Of a stretch of DNA of 64,000 nucleotides, positions 42,552 to 52,345 are shown piece after piece. The notes beneath the pieces were generated by a model. The model was not told the DNA's origin, made no database searches, and saw nothing but the letters and a program-made list of their open reading frames with translations. The DNA comes from Phenylobacterium sp. (GTDB lineage Bacteria; Pseudomonadota; Alphaproteobacteria; Caulobacterales; Caulobacteraceae): positions 1 through 64,000 of the forward strand of contig NZ_JAHBYD010000011.1 in NCBI RefSeq assembly GCF_019636135.1, given 5' to 3'. The first letter of the stretch is position 1. The number at the start of each line of letters is the position of its first letter. The position numbers and the translations under genes are program-made.

Positions 42552-43592
42552 ATGACCCCCGGCTCGCAGGCCGCCGTGCTCGTGACGGGCGGGGCGGGCT
42601 ACATCGGCGCGCATACGGCCAAGGCGCTGGCCGAACGCGGCTATCGGCCGGTGGTGTACGACGACCTCTCGGCCGGCTTCCGCGAGGCCGTGCGCTGGGG
42701 GCCGCTCGTGCGCGGCGATATCCGCGACGAGGCGGCCCTGCGGGCGGCGATGTCCGAGCATGGCGTCGCCGCCGTGGTCCACTTCGCCGGCCTGATCGAG
42801 GTGGCCCGCTCGGTGTCCGACCCCGGCCCGTTCTGGGACGTCAACGTTTCGGGCACGCGCGCGCTGCTGGCGGCGATGCAGGCCGCCGGCGTGCCGCGGC
42901 TGGTGTTCTCGTCCACCGCGGCGGTCTATGGCCAGGCCGGGCGGGCCGCGGGCGACCTGATCTCCGAGGACGACGAGAAGGCGCCGTCCAGCCCCTACGG
43001 CGACACCAAGCTCGCCGCCGAGCGGATGATCGCGGCCCATTGCCGGGCCCACGGCCTGACGGCGGTGGCGCTGCGCTACTTCAACGCCTCGGGCGCGGAT
43101 CCCTCCGGTGTCATCGGCGAGGCGCACGAACCCGAAACGCACCTGATCCCTCTGGCCCTGGCGGCCGGCCTGGGCGACGGGCGGCCGCTCACCCTCTTCG
43201 GCGACGACTTCGACACGGCCGACGGCACCTGCCTGCGCGACTACGTCCACGTGAACGACCTGGCCGCAGCCCATGTCGCGGCGGTCGGGGCGGAACTCGC
43301 GGGCGGAACCTTCGAGGCGATGAACCTGGGCGCGGGCCGCGGCCACTCCGTGCGCGAGGTGGTGGCGGCGGCGGCCCGGGCGCTGGGACGTCCGGTGCCG
43401 CACGCGATCGGCCCGCGCCGCGCGGGAGATCCGCCGAGCCTCGTCGCGGACCCGAGCCGGGCAAGATCGCGGCTGGGCTGGGAGCCCGCACGGTCCGATC
43501 TCGACACCATCGTCCGCGACGCCCTGCGCTGGGAGGCGCAGCCGGCCTACGCCGCGGGCGGACGGGCCAGCCGGCGCGGCGAAGCCAAATGA
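42552..43592 (+). CDS. galE: UDP-glucose 4-epimerase
   Basis: 346 residues. Extended SDR with [16 protein letters not shown] at the N-terminus, the [11 protein letters not shown] and FSSTAAVYG blocks, catalytic Tyr-x3-Lys in [25 protein letters not shown] and [16 protein letters not shown]. It interconverts UDP-glucose and UDP-galactose, supplying galactose for surface glycans. It sits between the glycosyltransferase and the sulfate-activation operon. Confidence 0.94.
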   Translation: MTPGSQAAVLVTGGAGYIGAHTAKALAERGYRPVVYDDLSAGFREAVRWGPLVRGDIRDEAALRAAMSEHGVAAVVHFAGLIEVARSVSDPGPFWDVNVSGTRALLAAMQAAGVPRLVFSSTAAVYGQAGRAAGDLISEDDEKAPSSPYGDTKLAAERMIAAHCRAHGLTAVALRYFNASGADPSGVIGEAHEPETHLIPLALAAGLGDGRPLTLFGDDFDTADGTCLRDYVHVNDLAAAHVAAVGAELAGGTFEAMNLGAGRGHSVREVVAAAARALGRPVPHAIGPRRAGDPPSLVADPSRARSRLGWEPARSDLDTIVRDALRWEAQPAYAAGGRASRRGEAK

Positions 43593-43723
43593 CCTGTTCG
43601 GCCGTAGAGATTTCCTGTGGCTCCGTCGCCTTGCACCCGTCACAGGCGACCGCTAACTCAACCGGCGGCGGCCCGGGGCTTGCAGGCTCGCGCTGCGGCT
43701 TCTCAATTCCGGACGATCAGCAC

Positions 43724-44671
43724 ATGGACGCCAGGGTGCCCGAAACGATGACAGCGCAAGGCGCCTTGCCGCCGGAGACCCTGACGCACCTGGAGCGGTT
43801 GGAGGCGGAGAGCATCCAGATCTTCCGGGAGGTGGTGGCGGAGTGTGAGCGTCCGGTGATGCTGTACTCGATCGGGAAGGACTCGGCGGTGATGCTGCGT
43901 CTGGCGCTGAAGGCGTTCTGGCCGGGCAAGCCGCCGTTCCCGCTGCTGCACGTGGACACGACGTGGAAGTTCCGGGCGATGTACGAGATGCGCGAGCGGA
44001 TGGCGCGCGAGACGGGGATGGAGCTCCTGGTCCACCGCAACCCGGAGGCGGAGGCGCGCGGCATCAACCCGTTCGACCACGGCAGCCTGCACACCGACAT
44101 GTGGAAGACGGAGGGGCTGAAGCAGGCGCTGGACAGGTACGGCTTCGACGCGGCGTTCGGGGGCGGGCGGCGCGACGAGGAGAAGTCGCGGGCCAAGGAG
44201 CGGATCCTGAGCTTCCGGACGGCCGAGCACCGCTGGGACCCGAAGAACCAGCGGCCTGAGCTCTGGCGGCTCTACAACACGCGGAAGGCCCAGGGGGAGA
44301 ACTTCCGCGCCTTCCCGATCTCGAACTGGACCGAGCTCGACATCTGGCAATACATCTACCTGGAGGACATCCCCATCGTGCCGCTCTACTTCGCGGACCT
44401 GCGGCCGGTGGTGGAGCGCAACGGCAACCTCATCATGGTCGATGACGACCGGATGCGGCTCTTGCCGGGCGAGGTCCCGCAGATGAGGTCGATCCGCTTC
44501 CGCACCCAGGGCTGCTATCCGCTGACGGGCGCGGTCGAGAGCACGGCCGCGACCCTGCCCGAGATCATCCAGGAGATGCTGCTCACGACGACCAGCGAGC
44601 GCCAGGGCCGGGTCATCGACCACGACCAGACCGCCTCGATGGAGAAGAAGAAGCAGGAGGGCTACTTCTGA
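43724..44671 (+). CDS. cysD: Sulfate adenylyltransferase subunit 2
   Basis: 315 residues from the ATG at 43724 (an ATG at 43748 is an alternative). PP-loop ATPase motif as [11 protein letters not shown] (about 48-58), [28 protein letters not shown] and [15 protein letters not shown]. With CysN it makes adenosine 5'-phosphosulfate from ATP and sulfate. The stop overlaps the cysNC start by 1 nt (TGATG), giving strict coupling. The 131-bp gap before it holds no clear riboswitch. Confidence 0.95.
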   Translation: MDARVPETMTAQGALPPETLTHLERLEAESIQIFREVVAECERPVMLYSIGKDSAVMLRLALKAFWPGKPPFPLLHVDTTWKFRAMYEMRERMARETGMELLVHRNPEAEARGINPFDHGSLHTDMWKTEGLKQALDRYGFDAAFGGGRRDEEKSRAKERILSFRTAEHRWDPKNQRPELWRLYNTRKAQGENFRAFPISNWTELDIWQYIYLEDIPIVPLYFADLRPVVERNGNLIMVDDDRMRLLPGEVPQMRSIRFRTQGCYPLTGAVESTAATLPEIIQEMLLTTTSERQGRVIDHDQTASMEKKKQEGYF

Positions 44672-46563
44672 TGGCCGCCCACAAGAGCGAGCTGATCGCC
44701 CAGGACATCGAGGCCTACCTCCACCAGCACCAGCACAAGAGCCTGCTGCGGTTCCTGACCTGTGGCTCGGTGGACGACGGCAAGTCGACGCTGATCGGGC
44801 GGCTTCTGTACGACTCCAAGATGATCTTCGAGGACCAGCTCGCGGCGCTGGAGGCGGACTCGCGGAAGGTGGGCACGCAAGGCGGCGACATCGACTTCGC
44901 GCTGCTGGTGGACGGCCTGGCGGCCGAGCGCGAGCAGGGCATCACCATCGACGTCGCCTACCGGTTCTTCTCCACCGACAGGAGGAAGTTCATCGTCGCC
45001 GACACGCCGGGGCACGAGCAGTACACCCGCAACATGGTGACGGGGGCTTCGACCGCCGACGCGGCCATCATCCTGATCGACGCGAGGAAGGGCGTGCTGA
45101 CCCAGACCCGGCGGCACAGCTACCTGGTCTCGTTGCTGGGCATCCGCCACGTGGTGCTGGCGGTGAACAAGATGGACCTGGCGGACTGGAGCCAGGAGGT
45201 GTTCGAGGCCATCGTCGGCGAGTACCGCGACTTCGCCGGCCAGATCGGCATCACCGACTTCACCGCCATCCCGATGTCGGCGCTGAAGGGCGACAACATC
45301 ACCGACCGCTCGGAGAGGTCGCCCTGGTACGACGGCCCGCCCCTGATGCGCTGGCTGGAGGAGGCGCCGGTCGAGGACGACCTGCAGGGCAAGCCCTTCC
45401 GCATGCCGGTGCAGTGGGTGAACCGCCCCGACCTCGACTTCCGCGGCTTCTCCGGCCAGGTCGCCTCGGGCGTCGTGCGGCCAGGCGACAAGGTCAAGGC
45501 CCTGCCCTCGGGCCGCGAGAGCACGGTGGCCAGGATCGTCACCTTCACCGGCGACCTGCCGCAGGCCGTGGCCGGCCAGTCGGTGACGATCACGCTCGAG
45601 GACGAGATCGACGTCTCCCGGGGCGACGTGCTGGCCGCCGCGGGAAGTCCGCCCGAAGTGGCCGACCAGTTCGAGGCCACCATCGTCTGGTTCGACGACG
45701 AGGCGCTGCTGCCGGGCCGGCCCTACCTCCTGAAGCTGGGGACCCGCACGGTGCAGGCCCAGGTCGCCGAGCCCAAGCACAAGGTCAACGTCAACACGCT
45801 CGAGAAGCTCGCGGCCACCCGGCTCGAGCTGAACGAGATCGGGGTCTGCAACCTCAGCCTCGCCGCCCCGATCGCCTTCGACCCCTATGCCGAGAACAAG
45901 GACCTCGGCGGCTTCATCCTCATCGACCGGATCACCAACCGCACCGTCGGCGCGGGCATGCTGCACTTCGCGCTGCGCCGCAGCCACAACATCCACTGGC
46001 AGGCCACCGACGTCGGCAAGGCCTCCAGGGCCGCCCAGAAGGGCCAGACGCCGAAGGTGCTGTGGTTCACCGGGCTCTCGGGCGCGGGCAAGTCCACCAT
46101 CGCCAACCTGGTCGAGAAGCGCCTGCACGCCGACGGCCGCCACACCTACCTGCTCGACGGCGACAACGTCCGCCATGGCCTGAACCGCGACTTAGGCTTC
46201 ACCGAGGAGGACCGCGTCGAGAACATCCGCCGCGTCGGCGAGGTGGCCCGGCTGATGGCCGACGCCGGGCTCATCGTGCTCACCGCCTTCATCTCCCCCT
46301 TCCGCGCCGAGCGGCGCATGGTGCGCGAGATGCTGCCGGAAGGGGAGTTCGTCGAGGTCTTCATCGACACCCCCCTCGCCGAAGCCGAGAAGCGCGACGT
46401 CAAGGGCCTCTACAAGAAGGCCCGCAAAGGCGAACTCACCAACTTCACCGGCATCGACAGCCCCTACGAGGCCCCCCAAACCCCCGAGATCACCATCGAC
46501 ACCACCACCATCACCGCCGAAGACGCCGCCGAGGCCATCGTGGCCTGGCTCGACCGCGCCTGA
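44671..46563 (+). CDS. cysNC: Bifunctional sulfate adenylyltransferase subunit 1 / adenylylsulfate kinase
   Basis: 630 residues. The N-terminal GTPase half (about 1-430) has the EF-Tu-like motifs [19 protein letters not shown] (G1), [11 protein letters not shown] (G3) and AVNKMDLAD (G4). The C-terminal half (about 440-630) is APS kinase with Walker [30 protein letters not shown] and [13 protein letters not shown]. It drives APS formation and then makes PAPS, used for sulfate assimilation and by sulfotransferases. CysNC fusions (NodQ-like) are common in alphaproteobacteria. Confidence 0.96.
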   Translation: MAAHKSELIAQDIEAYLHQHQHKSLLRFLTCGSVDDGKSTLIGRLLYDSKMIFEDQLAALEADSRKVGTQGGDIDFALLVDGLAAEREQGITIDVAYRFFSTDRRKFIVADTPGHEQYTRNMVTGASTADAAIILIDARKGVLTQTRRHSYLVSLLGIRHVVLAVNKMDLADWSQEVFEAIVGEYRDFAGQIGITDFTAIPMSALKGDNITDRSERSPWYDGPPLMRWLEEAPVEDDLQGKPFRMPVQWVNRPDLDFRGFSGQVASGVVRPGDKVKALPSGRESTVARIVTFTGDLPQAVAGQSVTITLEDEIDVSRGDVLAAAGSPPEVADQFEATIVWFDDEALLPGRPYLLKLGTRTVQAQVAEPKHKVNVNTLEKLAATRLELNEIGVCNLSLAAPIAFDPYAENKDLGGFILIDRITNRTVGAGMLHFALRRSHNIHWQATDVGKASRAAQKGQTPKVLWFTGLSGAGKSTIANLVEKRLHADGRHTYLLDGDNVRHGLNRDLGFTEEDRVENIRRVGEVARLMADAGLIVLTAFISPFRAERRMVREMLPEGEFVEVFIDTPLAEAEKRDVKGLYKKARKGELTNFTGIDSPYEAPQTPEITIDTTTITAEDAAEAIVAWLDRA

Positions 46564-46587
46564 CGCGACCGCCAGACGGGGGTAAGG

Positions 46588-47367
46588 ATGGGTCCGGATT
46601 TCTGGCTGTTCGCCGCCGTGGGCTTCGCCGCCCAGCTCGTGGATGGCGCGCTGGGCATGGCCTATGGCGTGATCTCGACGTCGGTGCTGCTGAGCGCCGG
46701 CGTCACGCCCGCCAACGCCTCGGCCAGCGTGCATGCCGCCAAGGTGTTCACGGGCCTCGCCTCCGGGCTGTCGCACATCTTCTACCGCAACATCGACTGG
46801 AAGCTGCTGGCGCTGCTCTCCGGCGGCGGGGTCCTGGGCGGCGTGGTCGGGACCTACGTCCTGACCTCCGTGCCGGGCGAGGCCGTGAAGCCCTACGTGG
46901 TCGGCTGGCTGGGCCTGATGGGCCTGGTCATCCTCTATCGCGCGTGGCGGCAGACGCGGCCGAAGGTGTTCTCGTGGCGCTCGCCCTTCCCGCTCGGGCT
47001 GATCGGCGGCTTCTTCGACGCCATCGGCGGCGGCGGCTGGGGGCCGGTGGTGACCTCGTCGCTGATGGGCGCCGGGGCCGATCCGCGCAAGGCGATCGGC
47101 ACGACCAACACCGCCGAGATGTTCGTGGCCATCGCGACCTCTGCGGCGTTCCTCGCGGCGCTGCTGACCGGCCACTGGGACACCGAGGGCCTGGGCGAGC
47201 TCGTCTGGTCCGTCGCCGGCCTGATCGCCGGCGGCGTGGTCGCCGCGCCGATCGCAGGCTGGATGACCAAGGTGATGCCGCTGCGCGCGCTGACCTGGAT
47301 CGTCGGCTTCCTGGTGGTGGCCCTGGCGATCTGGCAGGGCGCGATGCTGTTCCTGCCGAAGGCGTAG
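46588..47367 (+). CDS. TSUP/TauE-SafE family anion permease
   Basis: 259 residues with 7-8 hydrophobic segments. The family repeats are seen in FAAQLVDGALGMAYGVISTSVLLSAG and GLIGGFFDAIGGGGWGPVVTSSLMGAG. These permeases move sulfite, sulfate or sulfonates. It starts 24 nt after the cysNC stop and is probably cotranscribed with it, which supports a role in exporting excess sulfite or importing sulfate-related ions. Confidence 0.9.
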   Translation: MGPDFWLFAAVGFAAQLVDGALGMAYGVISTSVLLSAGVTPANASASVHAAKVFTGLASGLSHIFYRNIDWKLLALLSGGGVLGGVVGTYVLTSVPGEAVKPYVVGWLGLMGLVILYRAWRQTRPKVFSWRSPFPLGLIGGFFDAIGGGGWGPVVTSSLMGAGADPRKAIGTTNTAEMFVAIATSAAFLAALLTGHWDTEGLGELVWSVAGLIAGGVVAAPIAGWMTKVMPLRALTWIVGFLVVALAIWQGAMLFLPKA

Positions 47368-47463
47368 ATCTATCCTCCCAGACAAGTCGCGGCCGCGAAT
47401 TATTTTAATGACCAGTCGCTAAATTTTCCTCCATATAAAGAGAGGTGCTCGGGAGGTCGCGCT

Positions 47464-48405
47464 ATGCATCGCCGGACATGGCTCGGAGGCGCGGGCGCGG
47501 GGATGCTTTTCCCACGTGTCGCGCGCGCCGTGCCGGACTACGGCCTCGTCGAGCCCGGCGTCGAGACGTGGAGCGAGTCGCTGATGCTCCTTCACTTCGA
47601 TCCCGAGGTGCGTCACGGGATCAGCGTTCGGGTCTCGCGCTATCCCGACATGAACGCCACCTGGGTCTGGTGCCACGTGCTGTTCGACGGGCGCATGTAT
47701 GCCTTCACCGAGCGGCGCCTGTGCTGCAGCCCGGCGCGCAACCTGGGAACGGCGTCGCACGCCGACTACGACAGCCGAGAGGCTGGGGTCGCTTTCGGGC
47801 GACTGGGACCTGTGGCCCAGTTGGAAGGCCTTCGTCTGAGCGTGAAGGTCAGGAGCCGGCAGAGCTCAGGGGGCCGGGATGGCTCGGGCGACATACCCGT
47901 GGCGATCGATGCGGTCTTTCGGCCGCAGAGCCTGAAGAAGAACTTGCCGCCCGGCCGCTCGGAGTGGACGGGCCAAGTCGAGGTTGACCTCAGGGTCGCC
48001 GGTCAGGCTCGACGTCTGACGGGCGTCGCCAAGGCGCACGAGCAGACGCAGACCGCGCCGCGGTTCGACGTTCCGTTCACCTATGGGATGATGTGGAGCC
48101 CCGCAGCCTCGTTCATCGCCAATTCATCGCCCAAGAAGCGCTATGGTGAATTCGAGGCGGATGGCCTCTCGCACGCCGTGACGGATTTCCGGCCGGACCC
48201 GCCGGACGTGGCCCGGCGCTTCGCTGCGACCCTCGACAATGGACAGGTGGTGAAGGGGCTCGCGATGCGCGTCGCGAGCTATGACGTGCCGGTCTTCGAC
48301 CGCGTGTGGAACGGGAACATCGTGCGCGTGGACCTGGACGGGCGGCGCTTGGTGGGCATGCTCAACGACTGGCGTCCCGACGCCCAGATATTCAGGCCGC
48401 TCTGA
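47464..48405 (+). CDS. Exported hypothetical protein with a Tat-like signal, possible lipocalin-like fold
   Basis: 313 residues from an ATG after a GGGAGG site. The N-terminus (MHRRTWLGGAGAGMLFPRVARA) has a twin-arginine and short hydrophobic region. The body is beta-rich with tryptophans (VSRYPDMNATWVWCHVLF, FDVPFTYGMMWSPAASF) and ends VGMLNDWRPDAQIFRPL. It resembles hydroxyneurosporene-synthase/lipocalin-type DUF families in general pattern only. The upstream 90 bp are AT-rich, suggesting its own promoter. It may handle the same hydrophobic substrate as the TonB receptor next to it. Confidence 0.55.
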   Translation: MHRRTWLGGAGAGMLFPRVARAVPDYGLVEPGVETWSESLMLLHFDPEVRHGISVRVSRYPDMNATWVWCHVLFDGRMYAFTERRLCCSPARNLGTASHADYDSREAGVAFGRLGPVAQLEGLRLSVKVRSRQSSGGRDGSGDIPVAIDAVFRPQSLKKNLPPGRSEWTGQVEVDLRVAGQARRLTGVAKAHEQTQTAPRFDVPFTYGMMWSPAASFIANSSPKKRYGEFEADGLSHAVTDFRPDPPDVARRFAATLDNGQVVKGLAMRVASYDVPVFDRVWNGNIVRVDLDGRRLVGMLNDWRPDAQIFRPL

Positions 48406-48625
48406 AGGTCGCCTGAGGTGGGCCTGGCGGGCCAGACCCCCGCCGAACATGAAGATGTCGACGTCACTCCGATCCCACGCGCGAGTTCGGGGCGGCCGCA
48501 AAGCGCCCGGCAGGATCCGTCCTCGAGCTATTTATTTGAACAATGAGTCAGATATTTGTAGACTCATTCTACTATTTATGGGTTTCTCCCCGCACGCCTC
48601 GCAGAGGGCGGGAAGGAGGGGACTC
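48406..48625. promoter_or_regulatory. Promoter region of the TonB-dependent receptor
   Basis: 220 bp without a gene. The last ~90 bp are strongly AT-rich (48525-48590), in contrast to the GC-rich surroundings. They carry the inverted repeat described separately, and a GGAAGGAGGGG ribosome-binding site precedes the ATG at 48626. Confidence 0.6.
48542..48568. promoter_or_regulatory. Inverted repeat AATGAGTC-N11-GACTCATT, probable operator of the TonB receptor gene
   Basis: Perfect 8-bp arms with an 11-bp AT-rich spacer lie 57 nt upstream of the receptor start, where a repressor could block the promoter. The dyad spacing fits a TetR- or AraC-like dimer. The tandem TetR protein at 52346-53608 is the only regulator nearby and the obvious candidate. 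Confidence 0.55.
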
Positions 48626-50956
48626 ATGAAACGTGCGCTCATGGCGTCGGCAGCGTTGCTGCTCGTGTCGCCGGTCACGCCGGCCTTCGCTCAGGACAAG
48701 ACGGTCAAGGACGTGACCGCGGGGGATGACGCCGTGACGCTCGGCGACGTCGTGGTCACCGCGCGCAAGGTCGAGGAGCGCCTGCGCGACGTACCGGTCG
48801 CCGCCACCGTCCTGGATGCGGAGACGCTGAACAATCGCGCCGCGCCGCTCGAGATGGGCAGCATCGTCAACTCGTCTCCGGGCGCGCGCTTCAACGACCT
48901 GGGCACGACCGCCACGTCGGAGATCTCGATGCGCGGCTCGGGCACGTTCCGCGCCTCGAACGCGGACTCGCCGATCGGGCTCTACGCGAACGGCGTCTAT
49001 GTGCAGGGCGGCCTGCAGTTCGCGCGCAATTTCACGCGGATCGACCAGTTCGACCTGGGCCGCGCCGAGGTGCTGCGCGGCACCCAGGGCGCGCTCTTCG
49101 GGCGCAACTCCGTCTACGGGGCGGTGAACCTGGTGCCCCAGAAGCCGAAGTTCGACAACTCGGGCCTGCTGATGCTCGACTACGGCGCCGAGATCGACAA
49201 GAAGGACGCGACTGCGATCGTGAACTTCAACCTCGGCGAGACGCTAGCGTTTCGGATCGGCGGGGAAGTCATCGACCAGGACCAGGGCTTCTTCCGCCAG
49301 GCGGTCGGCGGCTACGCGGACGAGCGCCACGGCTGGCTGGGGCGGGTGCAGGGGCGCTACGCCAAGGGTCCGGTGGACGTGACGCTGACCTACCAGGCCG
49401 AAGACATGCGCCTGCCCTTCCAGAACATGCACTACAACATCGTGCCGGGAACCCCCGCCGCGGCGACCTACGGCTTCACCACCACCGGCTACACCACGCC
49501 GGACTTCTTCCTGCCGTGGAACACGGCGGCTCGCTCGTACGAGAAGGTCAGCCAGGGCACGATCGACGCCAAGGTCCAGACCAGCCTGGGCGAGCTGAGT
49601 TCGCTGACTTCCTATCGCTATCGTTTCCGCGCCGGGATCTTCGACACCGACTACATCGACGAGGCGACGCTTGCGGCGCTGCGCGCACAGGTCCCGACCG
49701 CCTTCACGGTCCTCAACGGGTCGACGGCCCGCTACCTCGGAGACAGGACGTGGAGCTACTACCAGGACATCCACCTGGCCGGTAATCCGATCGGCGACTT
49801 CACCTGGCTGATCGGGGCCGATTTCCTGCGGCAGGACACGAAGTACCGGGTCGTCCAGGACCAGGCGACGGGCGCCACCAACCCTATCACCGGCGCGCCG
49901 CTGAACCAGGCCTTCCGGCGCACCAACACCGTGCCGTTCCGCGGCGACCAGAAGCTCTACGTGCAGTCCAAGGCCGTCTACTTCACCGCCGGCTACAGGC
50001 TCACCGACAAGTGGAACGCCAGCTTCGAGGGACGCTACACCGACGACTACAAGCGCGCGTCCTCCATCGACTTCATCGGCCCGCCCCGTCTCAACGGGAC
50101 GCCGGGCGGCGGCATCTTCGGCCTCGGCGTGGCGACCCAGGTGCAGAACCCGTTCACGATCAAGACGTTCGACAACACGAACTTCTCGTACAACCTGACG
50201 ACGAACTACAAGTTCGCGCCGAACTGGATGGGCTACCTGAAATACGGGACCGCCTATCGCGCCGGCGGCTTCAATTCGGGCCGCAATCCGGTGGGCTTCA
50301 CGGCCCCGAACCCGGTGCTGCCGACCTATGGGCCGGAGACCATGGAGACGGTCGAAGCCGGCGTGAAGGGCAACCTGGCGCCGAGCGTCTACACGACCTT
50401 CACCGCCTATCACAACAAGGGCAAGGACACGCTGGTGCAGACCAGCAACGGATGCACCGTGGCGCTGTGCGGCGTGGGGGCCGCGGTGTTTGCGGTGAAT
50501 GCCGGCGAAACGGACACGTGGGGCTTCGAAGGCGAAGTGACCACGCGGTTCGCGCTGTTCGGCGGACGGACCCTGCTGTCGGCCTCGGGGTCGCGGCAGA
50601 GGGGCGAATACCGCAAGAGCGCCTACGCCGGGCGGACGATCCCGCAGACTCCCACGTGGGTGGCCAACGCCAACCTCAACTACACGCACCCGATAACCGA
50701 AGACGTGATGGGCCTGCTCAATGTGAACTACCACGAGCAATGGGGCGGGGTGCAGGACGTGGAGCTGCCGCAGAAGGCGCTGGAGGACTTCAGCCAGGTC
50801 GACGTGCGCGTCGCCGCCCGGGCCGGCCACGTCGAACTCGCCCTCTACGCCAACAACATCTTCAACACGGTCTATCACCTGCGCGACGACAGCGATGCGA
50901 TGTACCGGCTGTCCAGCCCGCGCACCTACGGTGTCCAGATCAGGTATTCGTGGTGA
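48626..50956 (+). CDS. TonB-dependent receptor
   Basis: 776 residues from the ATG at 48626. A signal peptide (about 1-23), then a TonB box-like stretch (VTLGDVVVTARKVEERLRDVPVAATVLD), the plug domain (to about 165, with VEVLRGTQGALFGRNSVYGAVNLV type motif), and a 22-strand barrel ending YGVQIRYSW (terminal Trp). It lacks siderophore-type or vitamin-type markers I could recognise. Grouping with hydrolase, CMD and oxidoreductase genes suggests uptake of an organic compound. Confidence 0.93.
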   Translation: MKRALMASAALLLVSPVTPAFAQDKTVKDVTAGDDAVTLGDVVVTARKVEERLRDVPVAATVLDAETLNNRAAPLEMGSIVNSSPGARFNDLGTTATSEISMRGSGTFRASNADSPIGLYANGVYVQGGLQFARNFTRIDQFDLGRAEVLRGTQGALFGRNSVYGAVNLVPQKPKFDNSGLLMLDYGAEIDKKDATAIVNFNLGETLAFRIGGEVIDQDQGFFRQAVGGYADERHGWLGRVQGRYAKGPVDVTLTYQAEDMRLPFQNMHYNIVPGTPAAATYGFTTTGYTTPDFFLPWNTAARSYEKVSQGTIDAKVQTSLGELSSLTSYRYRFRAGIFDTDYIDEATLAALRAQVPTAFTVLNGSTARYLGDRTWSYYQDIHLAGNPIGDFTWLIGADFLRQDTKYRVVQDQATGATNPITGAPLNQAFRRTNTVPFRGDQKLYVQSKAVYFTAGYRLTDKWNASFEGRYTDDYKRASSIDFIGPPRLNGTPGGGIFGLGVATQVQNPFTIKTFDNTNFSYNLTTNYKFAPNWMGYLKYGTAYRAGGFNSGRNPVGFTAPNPVLPTYGPETMETVEAGVKGNLAPSVYTTFTAYHNKGKDTLVQTSNGCTVALCGVGAAVFAVNAGETDTWGFEGEVTTRFALFGGRTLLSASGSRQRGEYRKSAYAGRTIPQTPTWVANANLNYTHPITEDVMGLLNVNYHEQWGGVQDVELPQKALEDFSQVDVRVAARAGHVELALYANNIFNTVYHLRDDSDAMYRLSSPRTYGVQIRYSW

Positions 50957-50973
50957 ACAGGGGGAGGAGTCTG

Positions 50974-51996
50974 ATGCGCGCTTTCTCACGTCGCGGCCTG
51001 CTGCGCGCGGGCGCCGCCCTGCCGCTCGCGGCAGGTTTCGCGGGCCGCGCCCTGGCCGAGGACGCGCTCTCCGAGGTCGGCCCGCTCGAGGTGTCGTTCG
51101 TCGACGCGGACCTGCGCGACGAGGCGCGGGGCCGCAGCATCGCGACGCGGGCCTACTATCCGGCCAAGCCCGGCCGCTACCCCGTCATCGTCTTCAGCCA
51201 CGGCTTCGGCGGCTCGCTTCTGACCTTCACCAACACCGGGCGGATCTGGGCCAGCCACGGCTATGTCGTGCTGCATCCCACGCACTCGGATTCGCTCGCC
51301 AGGATGGATCCCGGCGCGCCGCCGGCCGAGGCGGCGGTCATGCGCCAGTACCACGAGGCGGCCGGCGCGCCGTCGCCGCAGTTGCGCCAGGCGTTCGTGA
51401 AGGTGCTCGACAACCCGTTCTTCATCGACAGCCGCCTGCGTGACGTCGGCGTCCTCGTCTCGGCGGTGAAGCAGGGGAAGGGACTCGACCGGGCCATCGT
51501 CGAGCGCGCCGACCCGACGCGGATGGGGATGAGCGGCCATTCCTTCGGGGCGTACACGACGCTCGTCATGGCCGGCGCGCTCCTGTCGCCGCCGGTGAGC
51601 GCCCCGGTTACCCCGGGCTTCGCGGGCTTCCTGTCGATGAGCGGCCAGGGCCCCGGCCGCATGGCGCTGCACGACGACAGTTTCGCCGGCATCACGAAGC
51701 CCATGATGGTGACCACGGGCACGCGCGATTTCGGCGCCGCCGGCGAGACGCCGCCCTGGCGCCTCAAGCCCTTCGACCTCAGCCCGCCGGGCGACAAGTA
51801 CGCGGTCGTGGTGGACGGTTTCGCGCATCGTGAGTTCGATCCCGCGCCCGGCAACCCGCGCGGTGCGGCGCTGCGCGTGATGCAGCTCCGGTTCTGGGCC
51901 GGGGCGCTTCGCGGCGATGCGGCGGCGCGGGCCGCGCTGGACCGGCAGGCCGACGCCTCCAAGCCCACCGACCCCGTCTGGCTGCGCCGCCGCTGA
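50974..51996 (+). CDS. Exported alpha/beta hydrolase
   Basis: 340 residues from the ATG at 50974 after a GGGGAGGAG site, 17 nt downstream of the TonB receptor. A Tat-like signal (MRAFSRRGLLRAGAALPLAA) is followed by an alpha/beta hydrolase fold: oxyanion region VFSHGFGGSLLTF, nucleophile elbow GMSGHSFGAYTT (Ser), and a late FAHREFDP His. Family members include platelet-activating-factor-acetylhydrolase-like and dienelactone-hydrolase-like enzymes. The substrate is probably an ester delivered through the receptor. Confidence 0.85.
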   Translation: MRAFSRRGLLRAGAALPLAAGFAGRALAEDALSEVGPLEVSFVDADLRDEARGRSIATRAYYPAKPGRYPVIVFSHGFGGSLLTFTNTGRIWASHGYVVLHPTHSDSLARMDPGAPPAEAAVMRQYHEAAGAPSPQLRQAFVKVLDNPFFIDSRLRDVGVLVSAVKQGKGLDRAIVERADPTRMGMSGHSFGAYTTLVMAGALLSPPVSAPVTPGFAGFLSMSGQGPGRMALHDDSFAGITKPMMVTTGTRDFGAAGETPPWRLKPFDLSPPGDKYAVVVDGFAHREFDPAPGNPRGAALRVMQLRFWAGALRGDAAARAALDRQADASKPTDPVWLRRR

Positions 51997-52345
51997 CGCC
52001 CGGCGGCGCCGCCGGCGGACGTGCTGGCGGGGGCGGCGAACCCCCCGTGGACCGCGTCGTTCGAGGTCGGCGAACCAGTGGGGGTTTCTGCGCGCCGCGA
52101 TCCCCTGACTTCCCGACGGAAGGCCAAACCGACCTCCTTCACACCCATGAGGAGCAAGCACGGCACCGGCGTCGCGAGCCCCCGAACCCAGGTTGGGTGT
52201 CCCCCGGGAGGTTGGCGCTGGACTTCAGTGAGGGCGAGACGGCAGTCTCCGCTGCGGCGCACCGGCACAATGTCGAGTTGCGCTATGATCGGCGCGAGCA
52301 GCGTCGCCGGCTCGCGAGATTCGGCGGACCAGGAGGGGAAAACGA
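51997..52345. other. Intergenic region before the tandem TetR gene (349 bp)
   Basis: No credible gene. Right after the hydrolase stop is a perfect 16-bp GC palindrome (52000-52015, CCGGCGGCGCCGCCGG) without a T-tract, perhaps a weak terminator. A TATGAT -10-like hexamer lies at 52284-52289. The region ends with an AGGAGGGG ribosome-binding site for the TTG start at 52346. Confidence 0.45.

Noticed and set aside
43593..43723. Possible riboswitch (SAM-II-like) before cysD
   Set aside because: The conserved core and pseudoknot sequence of SAM-II could not be matched; only GC-rich local pairing is visible.
43724..46563. CysD/CysNC as suppliers of PAPS for sulfated EPS
   Set aside because: No sulfotransferase is in the window. 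The TSUP permease and standard fusion fit ordinary sulfate assimilation, so I do not claim a sulfated polymer.
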